In this document: positions 23,016 to 31,350 of the stretch, piece after piece
Numbering within the stretch: the stretch's first letter is position 1
Layout: the number at the start of each line of letters is the position of its first letter
From: Candidatus Dojkabacteria bacterium UBA2259
Lineage (GTDB): Bacteria > Patescibacteriota > Dojkabacteria > SC72
Assembly: GCA_002347605.1 (NCBI GenBank)
Contig: DDXN01000011.1
Span: forward strand, 1 to 31,350
Direction: 5' to 3'
Length of the DNA stretch: 31,350 nt
The notes under the pieces: generated by a model
Told to the model about the DNA's origin: nothing
Databases searched by the model: none
The model's input: only the letters and a program-made list of their open reading frames with translations
Translations under genes and position numbers: made by a program

Positions 23016-23855
23016 TTAGAACTTTCTACTAAAATCTATACCGTCTGCATCAATTTTCTTACCACTTCTTCCTAAATCTTTCTCAAATCTTGATGCATAC
23101 TCTTTGTACTTTTTCACTCTTTTTATTCTCTCTTTTATTGGATATTTGCAATCCATATGAGGTCCATTGATACATCCTCCTTCACAAGAGAGAATATCCA
23201 GAAATTTGTAATGTTTGTAAAAACCATCTTTAAATTGATCAAGTATTTTTGATATATTTACAATTCCGTCAGTAACTAAAATGTCTTTCTTTGGTAGTAT
23301 TTTGTTGTACTGTAATGTCTGTGAGAGACCCCCTGAAAGAGGATATATTTTTGTATAGTCGTTATACAATTTGTCAAAGGTAACATAGTACTTACCCTCT
23401 GTAATTTTTTCAGGTATATTGTTTGTAGAAAAAAGTTCATTTAATTCTTTAAAGGTTAGCACTTCATCAACAGTGCCTAACTCTTCAGCCTCCATCTTCT
23501 TTGTTAAACATGGTCCAACAAATACTATTTTGTATCCAGGAAAATGTTTCTTTACAATTAATGCCATACTACCCATTGGAGAGTGTACTGGTACTAAGTT
23601 TGGAATTAAGTGAGGATATTTTGTTCTAATCATATTGACTAATGTTGGACATGGGGAGGCTATCCATGTCCTGTCTTTTTGAGTCTTTAGTATTTCGTAG
23701 TAGTTGATATTGGTCATTTTAGCTCCGAAAGTAACTTCAACAACCTTTTCAAAGCCTAATGCTCTTAATCTGTATATAATTTGAGGATACTCATACATTG
23801 AAACAAAAGAGGGAGCTAACATACATACATACTTTTCTCCTTTTACAAATTGCAT
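23016..23855 (-). CDS. Fe-hydrogenase large-subunit C-terminal-domain-like protein
   Basis: This 279-residue protein matches the H-cluster domain of FeFe hydrogenases. SPCPT holds Cys69, GPCLTKK holds Cys116, SGGLSQ (174-179) matches the GGV motif, and SCEGGC holds Cys224 and Cys228, so all four cluster cysteines have counterparts. The N-terminal ferredoxin-like domains of true hydrogenases are absent. The usual TSCCP proton-transfer cysteine is a proline (Pro68). It may therefore be a cluster-binding, electron-transfer or sensory protein rather than an active hydrogenase. It is divergent from a membrane protein gene, 44 bp away, that I associate with this family. Confidence 0.75.
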   Translation of the reverse strand: MQFVKGEKYVCMLAPSFVSMYEYPQIIYRLRALGFEKVVEVTFGAKMTNINYYEILKTQKDRTWIASPCPTLVNMIRTKYPHLIPNLVPVHSPMGSMALIVKKHFPGYKIVFVGPCLTKKMEAEELGTVDEVLTFKELNELFSTNNIPEKITEGKYYVTFDKLYNDYTKIYPLSGGLSQTLQYNKILPKKDILVTDGIVNISKILDQFKDGFYKHYKFLDILSCEGGCINGPHMDCKYPIKERIKRVKKYKEYASRFEKDLGRSGKKIDADGIDFSRKF

Positions 23856-23899
23856 TCCTTAAACTTTTAATATTACTAAGTATATGTTAAATTATCTTT

Positions 23900-24430
23900 A
23901 TGGAAATATCCACTGTTTTGAGAAAAAATATTTTTAAAGAAAAATTAAGCTTAGTAAACATACCCCTTTACACAGTATATGCATTAGCGTTCTTTGTACC
24001 TTTGGTAATTGCAAAACCTCAGCTACTTGTTGGTAGTATTATTAATTTCTTAATTGTTATTTCAACATTAAAATATGGTTTAAAGAAAACTATACCTGTT
24101 GTCGTAATACCATCTCTAGTAGCAACAGGGACTGGTTTGCTCTTTGGTGGGGCCACTATATTTTTAGTCTACCTTATGCCCTTTATTATGATCTCTAATG
24201 GAATAATGTCATATTTAATATCTAAAAAGAACAATATATTCTTTTTAATACTTGGTATTTTCTTAAAGGTTCTATTCCTTTTTTCAATAACTTTAATACT
24301 AACAAAAATAATTGGTTTACCATCTATATTCTTGTCATCAATGGGCTATCTACAATTGTATACAGGATTAATTGGAGGTAGTATTGCATATTCACTTTTT
24401 TTACTTTCTAAACAAAAATTATGTACCTAG
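23900..24430 (+). CDS. Small polytopic membrane protein next to the hydrogenase-like gene
   Basis: This 176-residue protein is very hydrophobic with about five to six membrane helices. A conserved-looking stretch reads AKPQLLVGSIINFLIVIS, then LFGGATIFLVYLMPFIMISNG. I recall proteins with this pattern in Candidate Phyla bacteria, sometimes labelled iron hydrogenase only because they neighbour such genes; I cannot check that here. It overlaps the following zinc protease gene by 10 bp, so the two are co-expressed. No catalytic residues are evident; a transporter-like or anchoring role is possible. Confidence 0.6.
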   Translation: MEISTVLRKNIFKEKLSLVNIPLYTVYALAFFVPLVIAKPQLLVGSIINFLIVISTLKYGLKKTIPVVVIPSLVATGTGLLFGGATIFLVYLMPFIMISNGIMSYLISKKNNIFFLILGIFLKVLFLFSITLILTKIIGLPSIFLSSMGYLQLYTGLIGGSIAYSLFLLSKQKLCT

Positions 24431-25095
24431 ATCCAACATACACAATAGTTATGATAATAATAATGGGAGTTGCAGCTATCTCTCAGTTATGGATATCCTC
24501 ATCGTATTCAAAATATTCTAAAGTTAAGCCTAAAAATGGACTAACAGGAGAACAAGCTGGAGAAAAGATATTACAGGGGGAGAAATTCCCTGTTGATATA
24601 GTTGTACAGGGTGGTTCTTTGTCAGATCATTTTGATCCAAGAAATAATACTGTTACCCTTTCTACATCATCGAAAAACTCTTCTGTAGCAGATATTGCAG
24701 TTACTGCACATGAGTTTGGACATGTTTCTCAGAAATTCTCCAAATCCTTTCTTTTTAATATACGAAACTCTCTAGTTCCTGTGGTAAATATCGGAAGCCA
24801 ATTAGGATATATCTTAATTATCTTAGGTTTCTCTCTTAATTTACTTCAATTATCAACAATTGGATTAATTCTGTTTTCTTTCTCAACTATCTTTGCATTA
24901 ATAACAATCCCTCTTGAGCGAGATGCTACAAAGAGAGGGTTACACTTTCTTTCTAAATACAACTTAATTTCACAAGAGAATCTTCCTGGAGCTAAATCAA
25001 TATTAAATGCAGCATCAATGACATATGTAGCTTCTTTAATTACTTCTCTTCTTAATCTTTTTTTCTTCTTTTCTAGAGTAAGGAGAAAACATTAA
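24421..25095 (+). CDS. Membrane zinc metalloprotease, YugP family
   Basis: This 224-residue protein has an N-terminal membrane helix, the LSDHFDPRNNTVTLS motif (about 68-82) and the zinc site HEFGH (near 97-101), followed by two or three membrane helices and an ERDAT motif (near 165), whose Glu probably completes zinc binding. This is the pattern of the YugP-like neutral zinc metallopeptidases. It overlaps the membrane protein gene before it by 10 bp. Its stop codon lies inside the -35 region of the glmS promoter. Confidence 0.88.
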   Translation: MYLDPTYTIVMIIIMGVAAISQLWISSSYSKYSKVKPKNGLTGEQAGEKILQGEKFPVDIVVQGGSLSDHFDPRNNTVTLSTSSKNSSVADIAVTAHEFGHVSQKFSKSFLFNIRNSLVPVVNIGSQLGYILIILGFSLNLLQLSTIGLILFSFSTIFALITIPLERDATKRGLHFLSKYNLISQENLPGAKSILNAASMTYVASLITSLLNLFFFFSRVRRKH

Positions 25096-25119
25096 CATTT
25101 AGAAGAATATATGTATAAT
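25092..25119 (+). promoter_or_regulatory. Promoter of the glmS transcript
   Basis: TTAACA (25092-25097), 16 nt spacer, TATAAT (25114-25119). The start would be near 25126, about 19 nt before the ribozyme cleavage site. This makes glmS one of the few genes here with a long leader. Confidence 0.65.
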
Positions 25120-25125
25120 GGTTTA

Positions 25126-25256
25126 GGGAATTTAATTTACTTAAGCGACTGGGTCATTAAAGACAACGAGGAGAAGGCTATCGAATAATCAGCGGGTACC
25201 TTCAGGTTATATGTATAACCTTAATGAGATATACAAAAAACAAAAATATCTCAATT
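25126..25256 (+). ncRNA. glmS ribozyme
   Basis: The 5' leader of glmS carries the conserved blocks of the glucosamine-6-phosphate-activated ribozyme in order. These are AAGCG with the cleavage site between A25144 and G25145, ACGAGGAGAAGG then CTATCGA (25166-25184), and CGGGTACC (25193-25200). Two hairpins follow: AGGTTAT/ATAACCT (25204-25221) and TGAGATAT/ATATCTCA (25225-25253). The family consensus has GCGCC and GGGUGCC where this copy has GCGAC and GGGTACC. In known cases cleavage lowers glmS mRNA when GlcN6P is plentiful. The position directly before glmS supports the call. Confidence 0.85.
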
Positions 25257-25297
25257 ACATTTCCCTCCTTTTAAATTGAAATTGATCTACCATATAT

Positions 25298-27070
25298 ATG
25301 TGTGGCATATTTGGATACATCGGAGACTCAAATGCTCCAACAATAATTCATCAAGGACTAAAAAGATTAGAGTACAGAGGATATGACTCTTGGGGTATTA
25401 GTATCCTACAAAATGGGAATATTAAAACAATCAAAGATATTGGGCATATACCTGAAACAATTGGAAAGAGATTTGTTTCAAATATTGGGATTGGGCATAC
25501 ACGATGGGCTACCCATGGAGGTGTAACTATTACAAATGCTCACCCTCACTTCTCAACAGACAGAAGATTTGTAGTTGCACAAAACGGTATTGTTGAAAAC
25601 TATACCTCTTTAAAGAAAAAACTTGAGGAGAAAGGGTATATATTCAAAACAGAGGTAGATACTGAGGTAATTGTTAAACTTGTTGAAAATGAGTTATCTA
25701 ATGGGAAAGATATTCAAGAAGCATTAATTGAATCCTTTACAAATCTTGAGGGAAGAAATACAGTAATATTACTTGATAGCAAAAGTAACGAGATTCTAGC
25801 TATTAGAAATGGTAGTCCATTAATTCTTGGAATAGACAAAACAGAGATATATCTTGCTTCAGACCCACTAGCTTTCAATCAATTTACACAAAATGTAGTA
25901 GAGATAAATAATGGGGAGTTAATTCTAATCAAGGATAGTAATTACAAGATATACAGTATTGAAAAGAAGAAATATATAGAAAGAAAACCAAAGAAAGTAA
26001 ATTTCTCAGATATGAATGTAGATAAAGGAGGATACTCTCATCATATGATTAAAGAAATTATTGAGCAACAACATACAATCCTTAAAGCAACACAGTATAC
26101 CCAAAAAGAGTTAGCTCCATTAATAGATAGACTTAAAAGGTCAAGAAACATATATACAATTGGTGCTGGTACTGCAAGTTTTGCTGGTGACCAAATAGCA
26201 TACTATCTAAGAACAATAGCTCACAAGAGTGCTATCTCAATAAAGTCATATGAAGCTCAATCCTATCTAAACATTATTAATAGTAAAGATAGCGTAATTG
26301 CGGTCTCTCAAAGTGGAGAGACTGCTGACACTCTTGAGGCTGTTGAGATACTAAAAAAGAATGGTGTCCATATCTCTAGTATTATTAATATGCCAAGTTC
26401 AACACTATCAAGGCTATCAGATACTAGTTTCATGTCTAACGCAGGAAGTGAGATATGTGTAGCATCAACAAAGGTATTCACATCTCAGATATCATTTGGC
26501 TATCTACTTGCTAAATCATTAATAGGGGAATTTACATCAGCTAAAAAAGAGCTTTCATTACTATCTACAAATTTAGAGAGATATTTTACAAAAAAACTTT
26601 TAAAACAGATTGAAGATATCTCTAAAATTTTAAAAAACCACGAACACTTCTTTATCCTTGGTAAAGGACAAAATTATCATATAGCTCAGGAGGGTGCACT
26701 AAAAGTTAAAGAGATATCCTACAAACATTTTGAAGGCTTTGCAGCTGGAGAGCTAAAGCATGGAGTAATAGCTCTAATCGAAAAAGAAACTCCTGTAATA
26801 TCTATTATCTCAAAAGATATGAATTACAAGGATTTAATATCTGCTACCTATGAAGTAAAGGCTAGGAAAGCACTTACAATTGGAGTAGGGGACAGAAAGT
26901 TCCAAAAAGAGAAATGCTTTGATTATTTCATTCCCGTTGCCAATAGCAATGAACTAAAAGCAATTAGTAATGTAATTCCATTCCAATTGATATCTTTCTA
27001 CTTAGCAAAAACATTGGGGAATAATATAGATAAACCTAGGAATCTAGCTAAATCGGTTACAGTAAAGTAA
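25298..27070 (+). CDS. glmS: Glutamine-fructose-6-phosphate aminotransferase
   Basis: This 590-residue protein begins MCGIFGYIG with the catalytic N-terminal cysteine (Cys2 before Met removal, by the map product). Glutaminase motifs include RGYDSWG, GHTRWATHG and NGIVENY. Two SIS domains follow (about 270-410 and 440-570, with SQSGETADT and STKVFTSQ). The protein ends with KPRNLAKSVTVK, the conserved tail of the family. It makes glucosamine-6-phosphate for cell wall and surface polysaccharides. A glmS ribozyme in its leader implies feedback control. Its stop codon directly abuts that of the convergent JAMM gene. Confidence 0.97.
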   Translation: MCGIFGYIGDSNAPTIIHQGLKRLEYRGYDSWGISILQNGNIKTIKDIGHIPETIGKRFVSNIGIGHTRWATHGGVTITNAHPHFSTDRRFVVAQNGIVENYTSLKKKLEEKGYIFKTEVDTEVIVKLVENELSNGKDIQEALIESFTNLEGRNTVILLDSKSNEILAIRNGSPLILGIDKTEIYLASDPLAFNQFTQNVVEINNGELILIKDSNYKIYSIEKKKYIERKPKKVNFSDMNVDKGGYSHHMIKEIIEQQHTILKATQYTQKELAPLIDRLKRSRNIYTIGAGTASFAGDQIAYYLRTIAHKSAISIKSYEAQSYLNIINSKDSVIAVSQSGETADTLEAVEILKKNGVHISSIINMPSSTLSRLSDTSFMSNAGSEICVASTKVFTSQISFGYLLAKSLIGEFTSAKKELSLLSTNLERYFTKKLLKQIEDISKILKNHEHFFILGKGQNYHIAQEGALKVKEISYKHFEGFAAGELKHGVIALIEKETPVISIISKDMNYKDLISATYEVKARKALTIGVGDRKFQKEKCFDYFIPVANSNELKAISNVIPFQLISFYLAKTLGNNIDKPRNLAKSVTVK

Positions 27071-27784
27071 TTAATTGTCTTTAACAAGATGATAGCGATA
27101 TGCCTTTTTGTTAAAGTCTGCCCTATACACTCCAATATGTAAGTTCTCTTCCATATATTGTGGTGTCATTTGACTATCAAGTAAGTTAGATACATCTCTT
27201 GGGGTACTTTTAGTTCTAATTAGTAACCATAATTTGTCAGTAATTAGTCCAGTTATAACAGCATTAGAAGAGATCAATGATTTAATATCTTGTGCTGAAA
27301 AGAAATTGTAATATCCATTATCTACTTCTGATAGATGTTTAGGATGTGAATGTATATTGAATAGGTATTGAACTTCTAAGCTCTTTGGTACATTTTTGTA
27401 GTAGATATCCTTTCTTTTTAGTACAGAGCCATCAAGTATAACATCCTTTCTTGCATACTCTTTTTTAGTTGGATGATGAGAGTACTTAACCTGAATTGAG
27501 CCTCCACTTTTTACCATCCTACCTGATCCTGTTTTTACCTCACTAAAGATAATTTCCCCATCAGCCCAAAATACTGAGAATGCTCTCTCTAGACCATCTT
27601 TATCCGTATTCCTGTATATCCTTATTAAATCCTCCCAGAAATCATATGGAAAAGATATCGCTTCTGGTAAGTTATCATTAAAGGGGTAGAGACCAGACTT
27701 TCTAAGCTCAACAATCTTCTTTCTTAAAGAGTCAAAAGTGGTTGATGGAATTTTAGAACCGAAAAGAAAATCAAAAATACCCAT
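27071..27784 (-). CDS. JAB/JAMM-fold putative metalloprotease
   Basis: This 237-residue protein has a JAMM-like zinc motif: HSHP (His145, His147) followed by SAQD (Ser163, Asp166), with Glu82 as a possible upstream catalytic glutamate. The gap between HSHP and SxxD is longer than in typical members, so activity is not certain. The N-terminal 60 residues are not recognised. JAMM enzymes cleave isopeptide or peptide bonds; no ubiquitin-like partner is seen in the window. It is the last gene after lemA and the DUF2207 gene, 20 bp downstream, so it may act with them at the envelope. Confidence 0.65.
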   Translation of the reverse strand: MGIFDFLFGSKIPSTTFDSLRKKIVELRKSGLYPFNDNLPEAISFPYDFWEDLIRIYRNTDKDGLERAFSVFWADGEIIFSEVKTGSGRMVKSGGSIQVKYSHHPTKKEYARKDVILDGSVLKRKDIYYKNVPKSLEVQYLFNIHSHPKHLSEVDNGYYNFFSAQDIKSLISSNAVITGLITDKLWLLIRTKSTPRDVSNLLDSQMTPQYMEENLHIGVYRADFNKKAYRYHLVKDN

Positions 27785-27804
27785 ATATTTAAATGTTTAA
27801 TATA

Positions 27805-29562
27805 TTACCAGCCACCACCACCAGAGCCACCACCACCACCACCAGAGCTCCCTCCCCCACCAAACCCAGAGCCTCCAGAACTCCAACCACTTGATCTAAA
27901 GCCACCCGAACTACTGTAACTAGATGCTGAACGAGTAGATGTTGTTGTTACATCCTTTGTAAAGGAGGTCATTGAGTTATATAGTAACATTGAATTAAAT
28001 ACAGTAAAGTTACCTTCGTACCATCGCGGGGAAGTTGTGTATATATCTTCAAATTGTGCAGCCCATTTCTTCTCTAAACCAAATATCATTGCATAGGGTA
28101 GAAGCTCTTCAAATACCTGTTTGTATTTTGATGGATCATTATGGAATTTAATTCTTTCTTTTTCGGCAGTATCAATGTACAGCTTCAAACCGAGTAGGTA
28201 GTGGTACATCTCATTACCTTTCTCGGAAAGTATTTCAATATTTAGTGAGAAAATAAATAACAAAATTGATGAAAGCAAAATCCCAATATATGTTCCAATA
28301 GCTGATAATGAATAGAAGAATGCTCCTGCTCCAGAATTAAAAAGTAAAAAGAGAATTGCAACAGAAAGAATAATTAAAATTCGCTTTGTATTTTTCCTAA
28401 CTTTTGAAAAATACCCCTTCTCTTCCATATACAATTTAGATTCACTATATGCTTTCCCAGACAATGAATAAAAGTTTTCAAGTTTACTTATTGGTACAGT
28501 ATCTCCATATACAAATATTGCATCAAGTAATGATTTCGTATGTAGAGGTTCTAACTGGTAGCTTTTCTGCTCTTTAACAAGCTCATATTTATCTTTTTTG
28601 TACTCCCTTATCTTGTAATAACCCTTAATAGCCATCTCTATTATCAATGCAGTAATATTCTTCAAAAATATATTATCTACTTTAAAAAGGAGCCTGTTTT
28701 TCATAATAAGGGAACTACACAAAACATCAATATCCTTTGGAGGGTCATATTGGGGTATAACTGTTAATTTTTTGTTCCTTGATACTTTTCTTAAAAAAAC
28801 AAAAAGAAAAATACCCACTGGAATAGGTAAAAGAATCCCTATATTAGCAAGTATAATGGATATTGCTTGTTGTTTAGTCGTATTTTCAAATGTCTTAGGA
28901 GGTTGTTTAATTGCAATTGTATAACCCTCATATGGTTGTAGTGTACTATTGGGCTTAACTGTTAGTTTATTTCCATCAATCTCTATTTTACAATCTTGCT
29001 TTTTTGAACCATCTGGACCTGTATAGCATACAGCTTCTAAAATTTCTGTTGGCAGAACAAAAGATGCAGATGCATTATCAATTGGAAGATTCCATCCTGG
29101 ACCAATAATATTAAGATACACTTCATCATGAGTATCAAAATATGATATAGCTGAATACTTTAATTCATAGTCAATAATATATACATGGGGTTGAGTAATC
29201 AGTCTATCGGGATCTCCAATTCTGACATTAGCCCATCCGTTTTCATCAGATCTTGTGTATTGATTAAGTGTAATATCTGAACTATTCTCAAGGGGGTAAT
29301 ACTGTATTTTATTTATTGTAAGCTGTGTTGGTCTTCTAAAAGCTTTAACAGAGTATATATATGGAACTCTCCACTCTAAACCATGTCTTTCAATATATGA
29401 GGAGGGCTGAAATGTAATATGTTCTACGATATCAATAGTTGTATCAGTATTTACAACAATTTCACTCTTGTACTCTAAAATCCTGTCCTCAGTTTGTGCA
29501 TAAACTGGAGTAACAAAAAGAAATAGAGAGAAAAGTATTAAAAGTATATTAAGTTTTCTCAT
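27805..29562 (-). CDS. DUF2207-family membrane protein with Gly-rich tail
   Basis: This 585-residue protein has a signal peptide (about 1-22, ending VYAQ), an extracellular beta-rich domain (about 25-230), a membrane helix (about 234-258), a cytoplasmic stretch, two further helices near 395-440, and a soluble part. The tail from about 545 is almost only Gly and Ser and ends GGGGW. This is the usual layout of DUF2207 proteins, often found next to LemA. The exact role is unknown; a surface or envelope function is likely. It is 10 bp downstream of lemA. Confidence 0.88.
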   Translation of the reverse strand: MRKLNILLILFSLFLFVTPVYAQTEDRILEYKSEIVVNTDTTIDIVEHITFQPSSYIERHGLEWRVPYIYSVKAFRRPTQLTINKIQYYPLENSSDITLNQYTRSDENGWANVRIGDPDRLITQPHVYIIDYELKYSAISYFDTHDEVYLNIIGPGWNLPIDNASASFVLPTEILEAVCYTGPDGSKKQDCKIEIDGNKLTVKPNSTLQPYEGYTIAIKQPPKTFENTTKQQAISIILANIGILLPIPVGIFLFVFLRKVSRNKKLTVIPQYDPPKDIDVLCSSLIMKNRLLFKVDNIFLKNITALIIEMAIKGYYKIREYKKDKYELVKEQKSYQLEPLHTKSLLDAIFVYGDTVPISKLENFYSLSGKAYSESKLYMEEKGYFSKVRKNTKRILIILSVAILFLLFNSGAGAFFYSLSAIGTYIGILLSSILLFIFSLNIEILSEKGNEMYHYLLGLKLYIDTAEKERIKFHNDPSKYKQVFEELLPYAMIFGLEKKWAAQFEDIYTTSPRWYEGNFTVFNSMLLYNSMTSFTKDVTTTSTRSASSYSSSGGFRSSGWSSGGSGFGGGGSSGGGGGGSGGGGW

Positions 29563-29572
29563 TCAAATTGAA

Positions 29573-30127
29573 TTAGAACTTAACTTTCACATTTTCTTTT
29601 TCTTCCTCTTTAGCTTCAAAGAATGGGAATGCTTTAAATCCTAATATTCCAACTAGCAAGCTATTTGGAAATATGGCAATTTTTGTATTAAATTCTTTAA
29701 CAGTTCCATTGTAAAATCTTCGAGATTTCTGTATCTCTTCTTCCATATCTTTAAGATTAGCTTGAAGATTTAAAAAATTCTCATTAGCCTTTAACTCTGG
29801 ATAGCTTTCTGCAATTGCAAATATCTTAGTAATACCTTTTTGTAACTCCTCATCAATCTTAATTTGTTCACCGACTGATCCTGCACCCATTGCTTTACTT
29901 CTTAACTCTGCAACATTTTTAAATAGTGATTCCTCATGTTTAGCATACCCTTTTACAGTTTCAACAAGATTAGGAATCATATCATATCTCTGTTTTAGGA
30001 ATGTCTCTATATCAGCTGTTGCTTCATTTACAACTAATTTCATTTTAACAAGTGAGTTGTTAAGATTAACAAGATATACTGCTAATACAACAACTAAGCC
30101 TAAGAGAATTAAAGCTATAATTTCCAT
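29573..30127 (-). CDS. lemA: LemA family protein
   Basis: This 184-residue protein has an N-terminal membrane helix (about 3-22) and a long coiled helical body with RYDMIPNLVETVKGYAKHE (near 47-65), AESYPELKANENFL (near 111) and a late RRFYNGTVKEFN, all typical of LemA. The protein is probably held in the membrane with the body outside. Function is not established for the family. It precedes the DUF2207 gene, its usual partner. Confidence 0.94.
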   Translation of the reverse strand: MEIIALILLGLVVVLAVYLVNLNNSLVKMKLVVNEATADIETFLKQRYDMIPNLVETVKGYAKHEESLFKNVAELRSKAMGAGSVGEQIKIDEELQKGITKIFAIAESYPELKANENFLNLQANLKDMEEEIQKSRRFYNGTVKEFNTKIAIFPNSLLVGILGFKAFPFFEAKEEEKENVKVKF

Positions 30128-30197
30128 TGAAAGAATTTGTAAAAAGTTATTAGATAAGTATAGAGGATATTAATACTAAATATCAAATATTATCTTC

Positions 30198-30620
30198 CTA
30201 TTCTGAGAGTTTCTTTCTAAATGCAGAGAGCCATATATATAATAAATCATCAGTATGATTCTCTTTGTAAACATTTTTTAAGAGGGTTTCATTTATATTT
30301 TTATTTGTATATTGGATGTTTTTTAGTATTTTACTTATTAATGTAACATTTATTACCTCTCTAAAGGGGAGTTGATACTGTGGATATTGTTGAATCTTTT
30401 CGAACACTCTTGAATTAAACGCATCTAGTTCTGTATCTGTTGTAACTATTGTTATATTCCTTTTTGCAATATCATCAAGCATATCACTCAGTCCAGATAG
30501 AAGATCTTTATCTAAATTGTTTTCTAACTCTTTAATATCAAAATTGCCTTCACTGTTAAATACAAACTTAGTTACCCTATCAAAAGAATCAAGAATAGTT
30601 TGATCAGAGAAAGCAACCAT
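30198..30620 (-). CDS. Unrecognised 140-residue protein
   Basis: A soluble, mainly helical protein with no signal peptide or membrane helix. It is acidic in the first half (DIKELENNLDKD, DMLDDIAKR) and basic later (KILKNIQYTNKN). I recognise no family or active site. A GATACAATA box lies near the ATG and a TATAAT (minus strand, 30662-30667) would give a leader of about 35 nt. It lies 70 bp before lemA on the same strand and may share its transcript. Length and continuous frame in an AT-rich genome support a real gene. Confidence 0.6.
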   Translation of the reverse strand: MVAFSDQTILDSFDRVTKFVFNSEGNFDIKELENNLDKDLLSGLSDMLDDIAKRNITIVTTDTELDAFNSRVFEKIQQYPQYQLPFREVINVTLISKILKNIQYTNKNINETLLKNVYKENHTDDLLYIWLSAFRKKLSE

Positions 30621-30867
30621 TTCTTTATTTATTATTGTATCATCAATGTTTTCTATGGCGTATTATACACTACATCAAAAGGATTTGAATAGATGGGCTT
30701 TGAATTGTCCTGTTTTCTTTTTAGTTGAGAAAAGTACATTCAAATTCGAGGAGAATCTATACCTTAGAATCATATATCAAATTTAGTTATACCCCTCTGC
30801 CTGTTTTTTAAAGTTGTCTGCATAAACCTTTTTCAAATTTAAGAACTGATATAATATACTATATTTA
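30621..30867. other. Intergenic gap without a gene
   Basis: These 247 bp between the alkD-like stop and the 140-residue ORF hold no ORF or RNA gene I can support. A TGTATAAT promoter element (minus strand) lies at 30662-30669, and three copies of TCAAATT are scattered through the gap. Confidence 0.5.
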
Positions 30868-31350
30868 CTACATTTCTTGGTACTTTTTCCGTTCACTCTC
30901 TTCCATTCTCTCAATAGCATATCTTAATGTAGTTTTTGGTATATCCTGTATATTCTCATTAAGGAACTCTCTTAATACATTAATATCCTTTTTACCTACC
31001 TCTCTTAGCATCCATCCTACTGCTTTATGTATTAAATCATGTTTATGATTGAGTAATATTTTTGATATTTGTAATGTATCATTAAAATCATTCTGTTTAA
31101 TAAAGGAGTAGGTAGATACAATTGATATCCTTTGTTCCCAAAGGTTTTTACTGTTTACTAATTTATACAGTATATATCTTTTCTCAGGATTATCTACTAA
31201 GTAATCTCCTAATATCTTTGAACATGTTAGGTCAACAATATCCCAGTTGTTTACACCAGAGAGGTTAGATAGATAGAAATTTACAATTGTTTCTTTTTCC
31301 TGTTTACTACCTTTCTCATATTTGTAAGTCATTATTATATATCCTGTTAG
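30868..31350 (-). CDS. AlkD-like DNA alkylation repair protein, C-terminal part
   Basis: The frame is open to the edge of the window, so the N-terminus is missing. The ATG at 31332 is probably internal: residues before it (LTGYII) continue the helical repeat and fit the family pattern. The 161 visible residues show the HEAT-like helices of AlkD: NNWDIVDLTCSKILGDYL, LWEQRISIVSTYSFI, and KHDLIHKAVGWMLREVGKK, then TTLRYAIERMEESERKKY. AlkD enzymes remove bulky or positively charged alkylated bases. Typical proteins are about 220-240 residues, so some 60-80 residues lie outside the window. Confidence 0.88.
   Translation of the reverse strand, partial: LTGYIIMTYKYEKGSKQEKETIVNFYLSNLSGVNNWDIVDLTCSKILGDYLVDNPEKRYILYKLVNSKNLWEQRISIVSTYSFIKQNDFNDTLQISKILLNHKHDLIHKAVGWMLREVGKKDINVLREFLNENIQDIPKTTLRYAIERMEESERKKYQEM

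Noticed and set aside
30700..30800. tRNA-like segment with TTCAAATTCGAGG
   Set aside because: No matching acceptor stem or D-arm could be drawn on either strand.
30868..31350. AlkD as a truncated pseudogene
   Set aside because: The frame remains open to the window edge and the residues before the first ATG fit the family, so it is cut by the window, not broken.

Overview
The window is a compact, AT-rich bacterial chromosome segment. Genes abut or overlap at several convergent 3' ends, Shine-Dalgarno sequences are almost absent, and -10 boxes often sit 5-8 nt before the ATG, which implies leaderless mRNAs. The content is anaerobic and fermentative: class III ribonucleotide reductase, 2-oxoacid:ferredoxin oxidoreductase, ADP-forming acyl-CoA synthetase and an Fe-hydrogenase-like protein. 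Together with small LexA, Obg, GlmS, LemA and DUF2207-type proteins this looks most like a Candidate Phyla Radiation (Patescibacteria) genome. That assignment is an inference from style and content; there is no rRNA here to prove it. UGA is used as a stop (korA), so the code appears standard.

Layout. 1-282: C-terminal end of a protein that starts outside the window, closed by a terminator. 339-1470: a small membrane protein divergent from a LexA-type repressor, with four GTATAC palindromes between them. 1474-6794: a minus-strand operon, nrdR - nrdD - a 45-residue glycyl-radical protein - nrdG. NrdD carries two LAGLIDADG inteins, and its glycyl-radical domain has been split off as a separate tiny gene. 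Two NrdR boxes 32 bp apart lie at the nrdR start. 7017-9498: a nucleotidyltransferase, a thioredoxin reductase and a manganese pyrophosphatase. 9511-10150: a small lipoprotein gene with the only clear Shine-Dalgarno site, behind a roughly 190-nt leader of competing hairpins. 10151-16057: methionine aminopeptidase, a RecD/Dda-like helicase, a thioredoxin-CcdA fusion, an anchored FKBP isomerase, a DnaQ-type exonuclease and Obg.

16161-20821: korA - korB - acd, a three-gene unit that would convert a 2-oxoacid to acyl-CoA plus reduced ferredoxin, then acyl-CoA to free acid plus ATP. 20832-25095: CTP synthase, a nucleoside deaminase and an Fe-hydrogenase H-domain-like protein on the minus strand, divergent from a small membrane protein and a YugP-type zinc protease. 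25092-27070: a promoter, a glmS ribozyme and glmS. 27071-30620: a JAMM-fold protein, a DUF2207 membrane protein, LemA and an unknown protein. 30868-31350: the C-terminal part of an AlkD-like DNA repair protein that runs off the window.

The most unusual items are the split, doubly intein-interrupted NrdD with its NrdR boxes, the LexA operator array, the glmS ribozyme, and the attenuator-like leader before the lipoprotein gene. TrxB and the thioredoxin-CcdA fusion could form a route for reducing equivalents across the membrane. KorAB, the hydrogenase-like protein and NrdG would all depend on low-potential electrons such as ferredoxin.
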